Assembly (NCBI GenBank): GCA_021404565.1
Contig: JAAWWF010000005.1
Coordinates: 62,001-126,000 of the forward strand
Source of the DNA: Roseivirga sp.
Lineage (GTDB): Bacteria > Bacteroidota > Bacteroidia > Cytophagales > Cyclobacteriaceae
Length of the DNA stretch: 64,000 nucleotides
Reading direction: 5' to 3'
The notes beneath the pieces were generated by a model. The model was not told the DNA's origin. It did no database searches and saw only the letters and a program-made list of their open reading frames with translations. The position numbers and the translations under genes are program-made. Positions 55,320 to 63,510 of this stretch are shown here, in pieces; positions within the stretch are counted from its first letter, which is position 1; every line of letters starts with the position of its first letter.

Positions 55320-57719
55320 TTAAATTCCCTGAAAAGCGGAAAGTAGTTTTTTGGTTTCAGCAGTCCAGTTGGATCTATGTGCCTGTCTGTCTTTTTTCTG
55401 TTTTTCGTAGTATTCTTTGGTGTAGAGCGATAACTCAAAGGCGTGCCCTTTTAATGCCTTCGTAGCCTTGCCCACGACAACCCACCAGGAATGTGCGAAA
55501 TCAGTAGGCTGGTATTTGGTCATTTCTGAATTGTCAACCAGCTCACCGTCTATTCTGATTTGATAAACCTTGGGGTTGTGCCATCTTTCATATACTTCTT
55601 TAGGTACCGGACGCCTGGCTTCATGGCGGAATGGTGGCCTCTTAAGGCCTAAAAGGGCCTTCTTCTGGGCTACAGATAGCTCAGTGGCTTTTTTCGTGAC
55701 TACCTCTCCCGATCTCTTGGTAAAAACAGCCTTGTCCCTGTTCAGGCTTATGCTTTTATAAGGCAAACCAGCTGGGAAATTCCAGCTAAAATTGACTTTG
55801 GGACTATTAGAAGGAAATGAACTTACCTGAGGGCCACTGGAACGCACACTCGAAGTGTACATGCCGGCAGCTATTGACTTGCCACTGCGAAGAACCTTGT
55901 AGTGCAGGCGTCCAAACATCTCACCTTCCTTACCAATACGAGCTATGGACTCTCCTTTCTTCAAAGTCTGCCCTGTTTGTACCAATACTTCATCCAGTTT
56001 GGCGTACATGGTTTCATGTAGGTCATCATGCCTGATCTTTATGTAAGTGCCATACTTTTCGTCTGATCGAACCACTTCCGTAACAGTGCCATTGGCCGTA
56101 GCTTTAATGGTAGTGTTGGGTGCGCTAAAGAACTCCGTACCTAATGCAGAATCATATATGGATGATTTTGTGAGGTTTCCGCCTGAAATCATTCCTGTAT
56201 AAGCCATGTATTCACCGGGATTTGCCTCCAGGGGTGAGATGTCAGGTCTGGTACTTCGGGATGTGGGGATGTCCAGGGCTCTAGGATAGGCCCATGGTAC
56301 TACTGTTCCCGGTTCATTTCCCGAGTTGGGCGTAGGTAGGTTAATGTAGGTATATGGATCTACCCACTTACCTGATTTCGATATGGCATAATGTACGCGG
56401 TTTACTTTGGCCCCAATAGCAGATGTACGCATGGTCATTCCTATTGATCCAAGAAGGTCGCCACGCTTTACTTTTTGACCTTTTGCTGTAGTAATCTTAC
56501 TTAGTGAGGCATAAAGAGTTTTGATGTTATTACTATGACCTATCAGAACATAGTTGCCATACTTTTTATCTCCTTCACCTGACTCCAGTACGGTGCCATC
56601 AGCGGTGGCTATGACGGTCCGTCCCGCCCGGGCAGTAATATCAATACCGGGATAGTAGTCGTCAAAATATAGTTTACGGGCGCCTCGGGATTCGGCCGTA
56701 TTGGTAGAATACTTTATTGAATCCATCGGAATACCTGTAGGAGTTTCGGTGGTTACCCGCGTGATAGTCGTTTGAACAGGAGCTGCAAAGACGGCCGGTC
56801 GCGGTTTTAACTCTACGGCCAGCGAGAAAAAGGTGCCGGCTATGGCTGTTATTAGTAGCAAAACCCTGATGGCTGCTACTTTTTGTGAAGTTGATTTATG
56901 CATCATACTGAATCTGTTTTTAATGAACGAAAAGTCTGAAGGGCTTACCAGCGGGGTATAAGTAGATGTTCTGCTGGCAAAATTGAGAATGAGTTTTTGA
57001 TAGACCTGGCTATCGCCAAACTGGTTTAATACTTGCGAATCAGCGATATACTCATGGTTAAGTCTTATGTATTTACTGAGTAGGAAGTACAGTGGATTAA
57101 ACCACAGCAACACACGTAACATCTCCAACAGTAGTATGTCAGCAGAGTGCCAGTGGCCCGCATGTGCCAGCTCATGGCTGAGAAGGTGCTCTCTGGTAGT
57201 AGGGTTCTTAAAGTCATCTTCTCCGATGAAAATCAGCTGAAAGAAGCTGTAAGCAGTGGCATTACCTTTTAGTAGAAATATTTTATGGTCATTATAAAGT
57301 TCTCTTGCTGATGCCCGGGCCAAACGACTGATTCGATAAATGTTTGTGAGAAAGCGAATGAGTAGTATGGCAATGATCAGTACATAAAAACTCAGGATCC
57401 AAAATGGCCAGTTGATGGACGATTGTGCATGAGTCTCTTGCGTTGTCACTATCTCATTGGACTCGAGAGCCTGGCTGGTCTTACCAGTATTAGACTCGAA
57501 AAACTGGCTTGATACCGGGTAGGGCAATGCTTCTTCTATGATAGGGGCCTTGCCATAGTACAGATCAAACTGAAGTAACGGTAATGTCAGCGGCAACACC
57601 AGACAGGCCAGTAAATAGAATCGTTTTAGCTGGTGTAACGATGTCTTAGACAATATGAACCTGTAGATCAGGAGCATTATGGCCAGACATGCGGTGGATT
57701 CAATGAGATAGGTGATCAT
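55320..57719 (-). CDS. M56 membrane protease with two degenerate M23 domains
   Basis: 799 residues from the ATG at 57717-57719, chosen as it starts like its paralogues and follows an AAAAGAAACA leader; an upstream in-frame ATG adds 8 polar residues. Membrane helices lie at about 5-24, 34-50, 104-126 and 283-303. The BlaR1/M56 zinc motif HELAH is at 182-186 with NHEYIAD at 221-227. Two periplasmic M23 (LytM) modules follow at about 350-462 and 525-620. Module 1 has YPGID for the usual HxGxD and RVHY for HxHY. Module 2 has RLHY and no HxxxD. Both have lost zinc ligands and may only bind peptidoglycan. The C-terminus (IDGELVDNSEMTKYQPTDFA) is shared with the next two genes. Third gene of the blaI operon, 91 bases after the second. 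Confidence 0.85.
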   Translation of the reverse strand: MITYLIESTACLAIMLLIYRFILSKTSLHQLKRFYLLACLVLPLTLPLLQFDLYYGKAPIIEEALPYPVSSQFFESNTGKTSQALESNEIVTTQETHAQSSINWPFWILSFYVLIIAILLIRFLTNIYRISRLARASARELYNDHKIFLLKGNATAYSFFQLIFIGEDDFKNPTTREHLLSHELAHAGHWHSADILLLEMLRVLLWFNPLYFLLSKYIRLNHEYIADSQVLNQFGDSQVYQKLILNFASRTSTYTPLVSPSDFSFIKNRFSMMHKSTSQKVAAIRVLLLITAIAGTFFSLAVELKPRPAVFAAPVQTTITRVTTETPTGIPMDSIKYSTNTAESRGARKLYFDDYYPGIDITARAGRTVIATADGTVLESGEGDKKYGNYVLIGHSNNIKTLYASLSKITTAKGQKVKRGDLLGSIGMTMRTSAIGAKVNRVHYAISKSGKWVDPYTYINLPTPNSGNEPGTVVPWAYPRALDIPTSRSTRPDISPLEANPGEYMAYTGMISGGNLTKSSIYDSALGTEFFSAPNTTIKATANGTVTEVVRSDEKYGTYIKIRHDDLHETMYAKLDEVLVQTGQTLKKGESIARIGKEGEMFGRLHYKVLRSGKSIAAGMYTSSVRSSGPQVSSFPSNSPKVNFSWNFPAGLPYKSISLNRDKAVFTKRSGEVVTKKATELSVAQKKALLGLKRPPFRHEARRPVPKEVYERWHNPKVYQIRIDGELVDNSEMTKYQPTDFAHSWWVVVGKATKALKGHAFELSLYTKEYYEKQKKDRQAHRSNWTAETKKLLSAFQGI

Positions 57720-57810
57720 TGTTTCTTTTCTGTTTTTTGTCAATCATACTCCTCAGGTCTTGCGATTCGCCCTGAGTCGGGTATAGCTCTGAGCTGTTGA
57801 ACTTCTTGGT

Positions 57811-59871
57811 TTAAAGGAGTCCTGACTCTTTCAGTAGTCTCATGGTTTTCTGCTCCCAGTCGACCTTTGCAGCTTTCTGCTTAGCTTTCCTTTGGGCATG
57901 GTAATCATGTGTATAAAGAGATAGCTGAAAGGCACTAGGATTCCTGGCATGTTTAAGAACCACGGAGTTATCATAGCTTGCAAAATCTGAAGGGCTGTAT
58001 TTACTCATCTCACTGTTGTCTGTGAGTTTGCCATCTATCCAGATTTTGTAATGCTTTATATCACCCCACTTTTCTACTATATGTTCTGGAATACTGCTTC
58101 TGGTGATTACAGAATAGGGTTTGAGTTTTATGGATAGAATCGCCCGCTTCTGTTCGTCATTCAGTTCCGTACTTGTTTTAATGACTTCTTCTCCGGAATG
58201 CTTTAGGAAGATTACTTTTTTACGATCAAAGGTTACTTTTTTATACTTTAAGTTGTCTGGCAGTTTTTTACCGAAACTGTTGTGCTCAAGCTTGTACTCA
58301 TTGTCTTTCGATACATGTTGACTCATCATAGAAATGTCAATGTCAGTTTCCGTATTACTCCAGCCAGCTGCGAACGCGCGATAAGATTCACGGTTTACAC
58401 CCTTCCCATTTTCAATGATTTTATAATGAAATATGTTGAAGATATCCCCTTCTTCTCCTGTTGTGCCTATGGCTTCCCCTTTAGTTAATTTTTGATTTAC
58501 CGAGACATTCGTTTGCCCTAATTGAGTGTATAGAGTTTCAAATGTCTCATTATGTTTTACCCGAATAAAATTGCCCAGTTGCTCGTCATTTTGTTTGATT
58601 TCCGTAACTGTACCTGAAGCAGTTACGCGAACAGGTTTACCGGGAAGGCTTATAATTTTGACTAAGTACTCTTTGTCAAAATCTCTTGTTTCCAGGAATT
58701 CTCCTGATTCTGTTTTGATTACTATCGAACCCGGCTGACTTTGGTCCTTGGAATCTATAGGGGTCCCTTTGCTATAAGAGTTCTCATTGAGTACTATTTG
58801 GTAATTGGTGCGGTACGCAAAACCATGTATTCCTGCATCAATAGGAGAAATGTCGGGTTCAGCCAAATCATTGTCGGGTTCTTTTTGAATAGGCTTTGGT
58901 ATGTTAATGGCTTCGGTGGTATCTGCTACTTTTGTTTCCACCATAAAGAATGCTGTGGTACCCATAACCAGTGGAATAAGAAGGGCCAGCCTTAGCAGCG
59001 CGGCTGACTTGGATGTTTTGTGTTTCATCATGATAAATCGTTTTTTGATTAGGTTGTAATTTGAAGGGCTGGCGAGTTTTGGGCCAACAAACTGCCTGCT
59101 GGCAAATCCGAGAAGTAGTTTTTGATAAGTGCCTATGTCGGTGAACTTTCTCACCACCGCAGTATCGGCCAGGTACTCATGGTTATTTCTGATGGCATGA
59201 CTGAATAAGATATAGAGAGGATTGAACCAAAAAATAATGCGTAAGAACTCTACAAATAATATATCCAGACTATGCAGTTCCCTTGCGTGGCTGAGTTCAT
59301 GCATCAGGAGCCTGTCGCGTTTGGCTTCGTTGCCGTAATCTTCCTGAGAGATAAATATATATTTAAGAAAGTTGTAAGGAGGCAGGATGTCATCCATAAT
59401 GATAACTCTTACACCATGGAAGTTTGTGTGTGTCGTGAGCTTGGTGTTTTTAAGGATGTTGCGAATACTGACAATATACCTGAACAGTAGAATGGTAGTA
59501 ATGAGAGCATAGATGGCCATAAGCCAGATCGCATAGTTTGCACTCCTTTTGCTTTCCTGGAGTGTATGTTCAGGGTTTTGACCGACTTGAGTTGAGATTA
59601 GGTCTGTGGTAACCCGGGGCTCTGTAATTTGAGCCTGTCGCGAATCAAGACTCTGTAGTAAGTTTTCAACTACGGCCCCCTCGGAAGGAATTTTAAAAGC
59701 CTGTTCCTGACTTATCTCAAACTGAATAAAGGGAATTGATAATGGTATGATAAGGCAGAGCAGCAGGTAGATCCTCTTGAACCTATGCATGGTGGTATTA
59801 GTCAACAAGAGCTGGTAAATGCCCCATAGCAAGAGCATGCAAACCGACATTTCAATAACCATCACTATCAT
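57811..59871 (-). CDS. M56 membrane protease with one degenerate M23 domain
   Basis: 686 residues. Membrane helices lie at about 4-23, 33-50, 113-134 and 290-310. The M56 zinc motif HELSH is at 191-195 with NHEYLAD at 230-236, so the protease is probably active. The periplasmic M23-like module lies at about 405-500 (VRVTASGTVTEIKQNDEQLG, FRVKH-like strand, TKGEAIGTTG). It has FHYKI in place of HLHYE and no recognisable HxxxD, so it is not expected to cut peptidoglycan. The C-terminus (WIDGKLTDNSEMSKYSPSDFA) matches the two neighbours. It starts 14 bases after the first M56 gene ends. The group looks like a tandem triplication with decay of the M23 part. Confidence 0.85.
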   Translation of the reverse strand: MIVMVIEMSVCMLLLWGIYQLLLTNTTMHRFKRIYLLLCLIIPLSIPFIQFEISQEQAFKIPSEGAVVENLLQSLDSRQAQITEPRVTTDLISTQVGQNPEHTLQESKRSANYAIWLMAIYALITTILLFRYIVSIRNILKNTKLTTHTNFHGVRVIIMDDILPPYNFLKYIFISQEDYGNEAKRDRLLMHELSHARELHSLDILFVEFLRIIFWFNPLYILFSHAIRNNHEYLADTAVVRKFTDIGTYQKLLLGFASRQFVGPKLASPSNYNLIKKRFIMMKHKTSKSAALLRLALLIPLVMGTTAFFMVETKVADTTEAINIPKPIQKEPDNDLAEPDISPIDAGIHGFAYRTNYQIVLNENSYSKGTPIDSKDQSQPGSIVIKTESGEFLETRDFDKEYLVKIISLPGKPVRVTASGTVTEIKQNDEQLGNFIRVKHNETFETLYTQLGQTNVSVNQKLTKGEAIGTTGEEGDIFNIFHYKIIENGKGVNRESYRAFAAGWSNTETDIDISMMSQHVSKDNEYKLEHNSFGKKLPDNLKYKKVTFDRKKVIFLKHSGEEVIKTSTELNDEQKRAILSIKLKPYSVITRSSIPEHIVEKWGDIKHYKIWIDGKLTDNSEMSKYSPSDFASYDNSVVLKHARNPSAFQLSLYTHDYHAQRKAKQKAAKVDWEQKTMRLLKESGLL

Positions 59872-59885
59872 CGTTTCCTTTTGTT

Positions 59886-61835
59886 TTATTCGCTGATCAT
59901 ATCCAGGAAGGCCTTGTTGGCTTTTTCCCGCTCCAGAATCTGAGCTCTATCACGCTTCATAAGTCGCTGATAGCCATCTTCTGAGAGTATATCTATTCGG
60001 TATACAGGCTTTGCAGGGTCATTCTTTCTTAATTTTTCCTTCCAGTAATAGGCTACGGTTTTTAGATTGAAATCAGCCAGAGCACTGTTGTCTGTAAGCT
60101 TTCCGTCAATAATTACCAGGTATTTATCCGGGTCCTGCCATTCCTGAACGATCTCATCTTTTAGCGGTGTTTTGGATATGGATCTGATATCACTCTTTAA
60201 TCCACGGAGCCCTTCTTTTTGCTTTTCGGTGAGGTCTGACATGTTAACCGTCTTTACTTCTGTATCGCCTTTGAGGAAAAGAACCTTATTCCGGTCATAG
60301 ACGATACTGGTGTATTTCCAGTCTTCGGGGAAGTGGGCAGAACGAACCCGTTTGCCCAGTCCGTGTTCTTTGGCTTGCATGAATCCACGCACTTCAAGGC
60401 TCATCCTATGGATATCTCTTAGAAAAGAAGCTGTTTTGATTAGAACATAGTATTCCTTGGGGTTGATGCGTTGGCCATTTTTGATTACCTCATAGTGTAA
60501 ATGAATGTTGGAGTTTTCAATAGACTTACCTACAGTGCCTATCGACATGCCTCTTTTCACCTGCTGGCCGGCCTCTACATGCAGCTCTTCGAGTGAGGCA
60601 TAAAGGGTCTGGTATTCCTCACCATGTTTTATGATTACATGGTTACCGCGGGTATCGTTCTTTTCGCTGGTGACAACCGTCCCATCTCCGGTAGCTCTTA
60701 CGATTGTGCCTTTAGCAGCTCTGTAGTCTACTCCCTGGTGGTTGTATTCCCGATCGGTGCCGCGGTGCATAGTGGCATCAAAGTGCAGAAGAAACTCAGG
60801 GTTGTACTTTTCGTCTATTGGGAATATCGAGGGCTTTGCACCTTCAAATGCCGGGTGAGCTTGCTCCTGGATAGGTGTAGGGTTTGAGCTTTCTTTTGGT
60901 GTTTCCGGGACGCTGGTTTTCAGTGTCATGGCCACGGCCGTGAAAATCAACAAGGGAGTGAGTATGGCCAGCCTTAGGAATGAGCCTGTTCTGGAAATCT
61001 TTTTGGTCATCATAATAAATCTCTTTTTGGTTAGGGAATAATTGGATGGACTTGTGAGCCTTGGTCGGGGCGATTTGTAACCAGAAAAGCTCAGGAGTAG
61101 TTTTTTATAGGTATTGACATCATCAAATTGGTTGAGCACTGCGGCATCAGCCAGATACTCATGATTTATTCGAATGGCTCGGCTCCAGAAGAAATAAAGC
61201 GGATTAAACCAGAAGATGATTCTCAGTAATTCAAGTAGCAGAATATCGATTGAGTGCAGCTGCCGGGCATGGCTAAGCTCGTGCGCGAGCAACCTTTTGC
61301 GTGCCGAGTAATCTTCATAGTCGTTTCGGCTTATAAAAATCAGGTGCAGAAAGTTATGCGGTACAATGGCCTGGTCCAGTATGCTTATTCTGGAACCCTG
61401 GAAGGTAGTCTTAGTCGCGTCTTTTGCCTTGTTGATAATGGCGCGGATACTGATAAGGTACCTGAAGAAAAGTGTCAGGGTCACAAGTGCGTAGAGTATC
61501 ATGATCCACCACTGGTAATCAATGGATGTGTGGGTGGTTACTTGTTCAACCGGCTTTGCCATCGGTGTAAGTACTGCTTCTTCTGATTCTGTGAGTAATG
61601 TTGGATCACCAGTATTCGGAAGCAGTTGTGCTGTGAGGTTTTCATTTACAGCAATCATCGAAATGTTCGGAGCCTGACTTTCCAGCTCTACAAAGGGTAT
61701 GACAACAGGTAAGATCAGGCAAAGCAGCAGAAAGAACCGCTTAAATTTGTGCATGGCAGTTTTGGCCAATAAGAGCTGATAAATGCCCATTAGCAGCAAC
61801 ATGCAAATCGTCATTTTTAAGAGAAAGGCTATCAT
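59886..61835 (-). CDS. M56 membrane protease with intact M23 domain
   Basis: 649 residues. Membrane helices lie at about 4-23, 33-50, 109-131 and 284-305. The M56 zinc motif HELSH is at 185-189 with NHEYLAD at 224-230. The periplasmic M23 module at about 358-460 keeps all expected zinc and catalytic residues: NHQGVD (His366, Asp370) and HLHYEV (His445, His447). It is the only one of the three that does. M23 enzymes cut peptide cross-links of peptidoglycan; M56 enzymes such as BlaR1 and MecR1 sense a signal and inactivate the BlaI/MecI repressor. The fusion suggests a sensor that reads or edits the wall. Its ATG overlaps the blaI stop as ATGA, so it is translationally coupled. Confidence 0.88.
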   Translation of the reverse strand: MIAFLLKMTICMLLLMGIYQLLLAKTAMHKFKRFFLLLCLILPVVIPFVELESQAPNISMIAVNENLTAQLLPNTGDPTLLTESEEAVLTPMAKPVEQVTTHTSIDYQWWIMILYALVTLTLFFRYLISIRAIINKAKDATKTTFQGSRISILDQAIVPHNFLHLIFISRNDYEDYSARKRLLAHELSHARQLHSIDILLLELLRIIFWFNPLYFFWSRAIRINHEYLADAAVLNQFDDVNTYKKLLLSFSGYKSPRPRLTSPSNYSLTKKRFIMMTKKISRTGSFLRLAILTPLLIFTAVAMTLKTSVPETPKESSNPTPIQEQAHPAFEGAKPSIFPIDEKYNPEFLLHFDATMHRGTDREYNHQGVDYRAAKGTIVRATGDGTVVTSEKNDTRGNHVIIKHGEEYQTLYASLEELHVEAGQQVKRGMSIGTVGKSIENSNIHLHYEVIKNGQRINPKEYYVLIKTASFLRDIHRMSLEVRGFMQAKEHGLGKRVRSAHFPEDWKYTSIVYDRNKVLFLKGDTEVKTVNMSDLTEKQKEGLRGLKSDIRSISKTPLKDEIVQEWQDPDKYLVIIDGKLTDNSALADFNLKTVAYYWKEKLRKNDPAKPVYRIDILSEDGYQRLMKRDRAQILEREKANKAFLDMISE

Positions 61836-62200
61836 TGCTTCCGTTCTATCTTGTCATCAATCATTTTTCTCAAATCCTCCAGTTGGTCTTGTGTCAGGTC
61901 TGTCTCATTGGTGAAAAATGAGGCAAATTGAGAAGTTGATCCATTGAAAAAATCCTGGATCAACCCTTTTACATGCTTTGAGAAATACACTTCTTTTTTT
62001 ACAGTAGGGTAGTACTCTCTTGAATTGCCAAAGAGTCTGTAGTCCACATAGCCCTTGTCTTTCATGCGCTTTAATAATGTAAGCACTGTGGTGGTGGCTG
62101 GTTTGGGCTCCGGGAATTGGTCAAGCAAATCCTTGGTAAAGGCTTTCTTTAATTCCCAGAGGTAACTCATTAACTGTTCTTCACTTTTCGATAAACTCAT
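61832..62200 (-). CDS. blaI: BlaI/MecI-type transcriptional repressor
   Basis: 122 residues, the family's usual size. An N-terminal winged helix (SEEQLMSYLWELKKAFTKDL, PATTTVLTLLKRMKDKGYVDYRL with the recognition helix) is followed by a wing (FGNSREYYPTVKKEVYFSKH) and a C-terminal dimerisation helix pair. BlaI dimers bind TACA-N-TGTA type palindromes and are cleaved or displaced on activation of an M56 sensor. Two matching palindromes lie directly upstream (62202-62237), so autoregulation of the operon is expected. It is the first gene of a four-gene operon. Confidence 0.93.
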   Translation of the reverse strand: MSLSKSEEQLMSYLWELKKAFTKDLLDQFPEPKPATTTVLTLLKRMKDKGYVDYRLFGNSREYYPTVKKEVYFSKHVKGLIQDFFNGSTSQFASFFTNETDLTQDQLEDLRKMIDDKIERKQ

Positions 62201-62201
62201 G

Positions 62202-62217
62202 CTCTACGCTTTTAGAG
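62202..62217. promoter_or_regulatory. BlaI operator, proximal imperfect copy
   Basis: CTCTACGCTTTTAGAG has perfect 5-base outer arms (CTCTA/TAGAG) and an imperfect centre. It lies just before the blaI start codon at 62198-62200 and is exactly 20 bases from the distal operator, measured start to start. Confidence 0.6.
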
Positions 62218-62221
62218 TGTG

Positions 62222-62237
62222 CTCTACAAATGTAGAG
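62222..62237. promoter_or_regulatory. BlaI operator, distal perfect copy overlapping a -7 box
   Basis: CTCTACAAATGTAGAG is a perfect palindrome (7-base arms around AA) of the TACA/TGTA type known for BlaI/MecI. On the minus strand it contains TACATTTG (62227-62234), an exact Bacteroidota -7 box, although no TTG is found at the right distance upstream. Confidence 0.7.
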
Positions 62238-62354
62238 TTATTTATAACTAATACTACCGTTGATGGAATTTTGTTTCAACTTTTTTCAAAAAAGTCCTGA
62301 CGATTCCTTTTGCCTATTGCTATTTACTTCCCCTGGCTTTTTTATTTTTGCTGT

Positions 62355-63509
62355 ATGCAAATCGACCTTTTTGATCCGAAAGACATTCGGGTCAACCTAT
62401 TGCCATTTACCTATACCAGGCCTGTAGCCGAAATTCGGATAGGGATATTGAAAGTCACAGAGAAATGGCAGCAGTATGGTTTCGAAGCAGGCTTCGATAC
62501 AGTCGATTATCTTAGTGGAAAATTCGAATCCCTGAATAGTCAGTTGAAGGTAAATGGGGCACTTTGCCCTGATGCCGATGTGGTAGAAGCGATCAAAGCC
62601 CTGAAGCAGGGAGAAGAACTGATCTCTGATGGTCACGTACTGGCTTCCCATGGAGAGGTTTCTGCTTCTATAGATTATAAAAAGAAAGTGAGGCTGATAA
62701 CTCAGTCCTGGCATATTTTTGCAAATAATAAGGAGCAAATTGAAGCTGATTTTATACTCATCACAGCCGGTAGAACATCCCAGCCTATCGATGACCCGCA
62801 TACCATTGTATATGGCAGGGAAAACGTTTTTCTGGAAGAAGGAGCTTCCATAAAAGCGGCCATTATCAATGCTGAACAGGGGCCGGTTTACATTGGCAGG
62901 AATGCCCAAGTGCATGAGGGAGCAATTATTAAGGGAGCCTTTGCCCTCTGTGAAGAGTCCCATGTGAATATGGGGGCTAAAGTCAGGGGAGACACAACAG
63001 TGGGGCCATACTCTAAGATTGGTGGTGAAGTTGGTAATTCTGTGATCTTCGGTTATAGTAACAAAGGGCATGAAGGATACCTCGGTAATTCGGTTCTCGG
63101 AGAATGGTGTAACATTGGGGCCGATACAAATACCTCTAACCTCAAGAATAACTACGCTCCCGTGAAGCTATGGAGCTATAGCAAGGGAGGTTTTGCCAAT
63201 ACCGGGCTGCAGTTCTGCGGCCTTATGATGGGAGATCACGCCAAGTGCGGAATCAACACCATGTTCAATACCGGTACTGTTGTTGGTGTTGGAGCCAGTG
63301 TTTTCGGTTCAGGTTATCCCAGAAATTTCATCCCTTCTTTCTCATGGGGAGGCGCCAATGGTTTTATTACCTTTCAACCCAGAAAATTCACTGAAGTAGC
63401 CAAGGCTGTAATGGATAGAAGGGGGATGGACTTCGATGAGCAGGAGAAGGCCATCCTGGATAAGGTATTTGCCGAGACGATTGACTACAGAATTTGGGAT
63501 AAAAAATAA
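62355..63509 (+). CDS. Sugar nucleotidyltransferase of the NTP_transf_4/GlmU-like type
   Basis: 384 residues from the ATG at 62355; a TTG at 62310 would add a hydrophobic stretch that is not part of the family. The N-terminus (DPKDIRVNLLPFTYTRPVAE, IRIGILKVTEKW) is characteristic of a Bacteroidota family with an atypical nucleotidyltransferase domain. From about 170 on there are hexapeptide repeats of a left-handed beta-helix (VFLEEGASIKAAIINAEQGP, VYIGRNAQVHEGAIIKGA, MGAKVRGDTTVGPYSKIGGE), as in GlmU acyltransferase domains. The precise sugar is unknown. It is divergent from the blaI operon, with both operators between them, and holB starts one base after it ends. Confidence 0.85.
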   Translation: MQIDLFDPKDIRVNLLPFTYTRPVAEIRIGILKVTEKWQQYGFEAGFDTVDYLSGKFESLNSQLKVNGALCPDADVVEAIKALKQGEELISDGHVLASHGEVSASIDYKKKVRLITQSWHIFANNKEQIEADFILITAGRTSQPIDDPHTIVYGRENVFLEEGASIKAAIINAEQGPVYIGRNAQVHEGAIIKGAFALCEESHVNMGAKVRGDTTVGPYSKIGGEVGNSVIFGYSNKGHEGYLGNSVLGEWCNIGADTNTSNLKNNYAPVKLWSYSKGGFANTGLQFCGLMMGDHAKCGINTMFNTGTVVGVGASVFGSGYPRNFIPSFSWGGANGFITFQPRKFTEVAKAVMDRRGMDFDEQEKAILDKVFAETIDYRIWDKK

Positions 63510-63510
63510 T

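Noticed and set aside
62397-63071. 224-codon minus-strand ORF opposite the nucleotidyltransferase gene
   Set aside because: Antisense shadow of a protein with recognised hexapeptide repeats.
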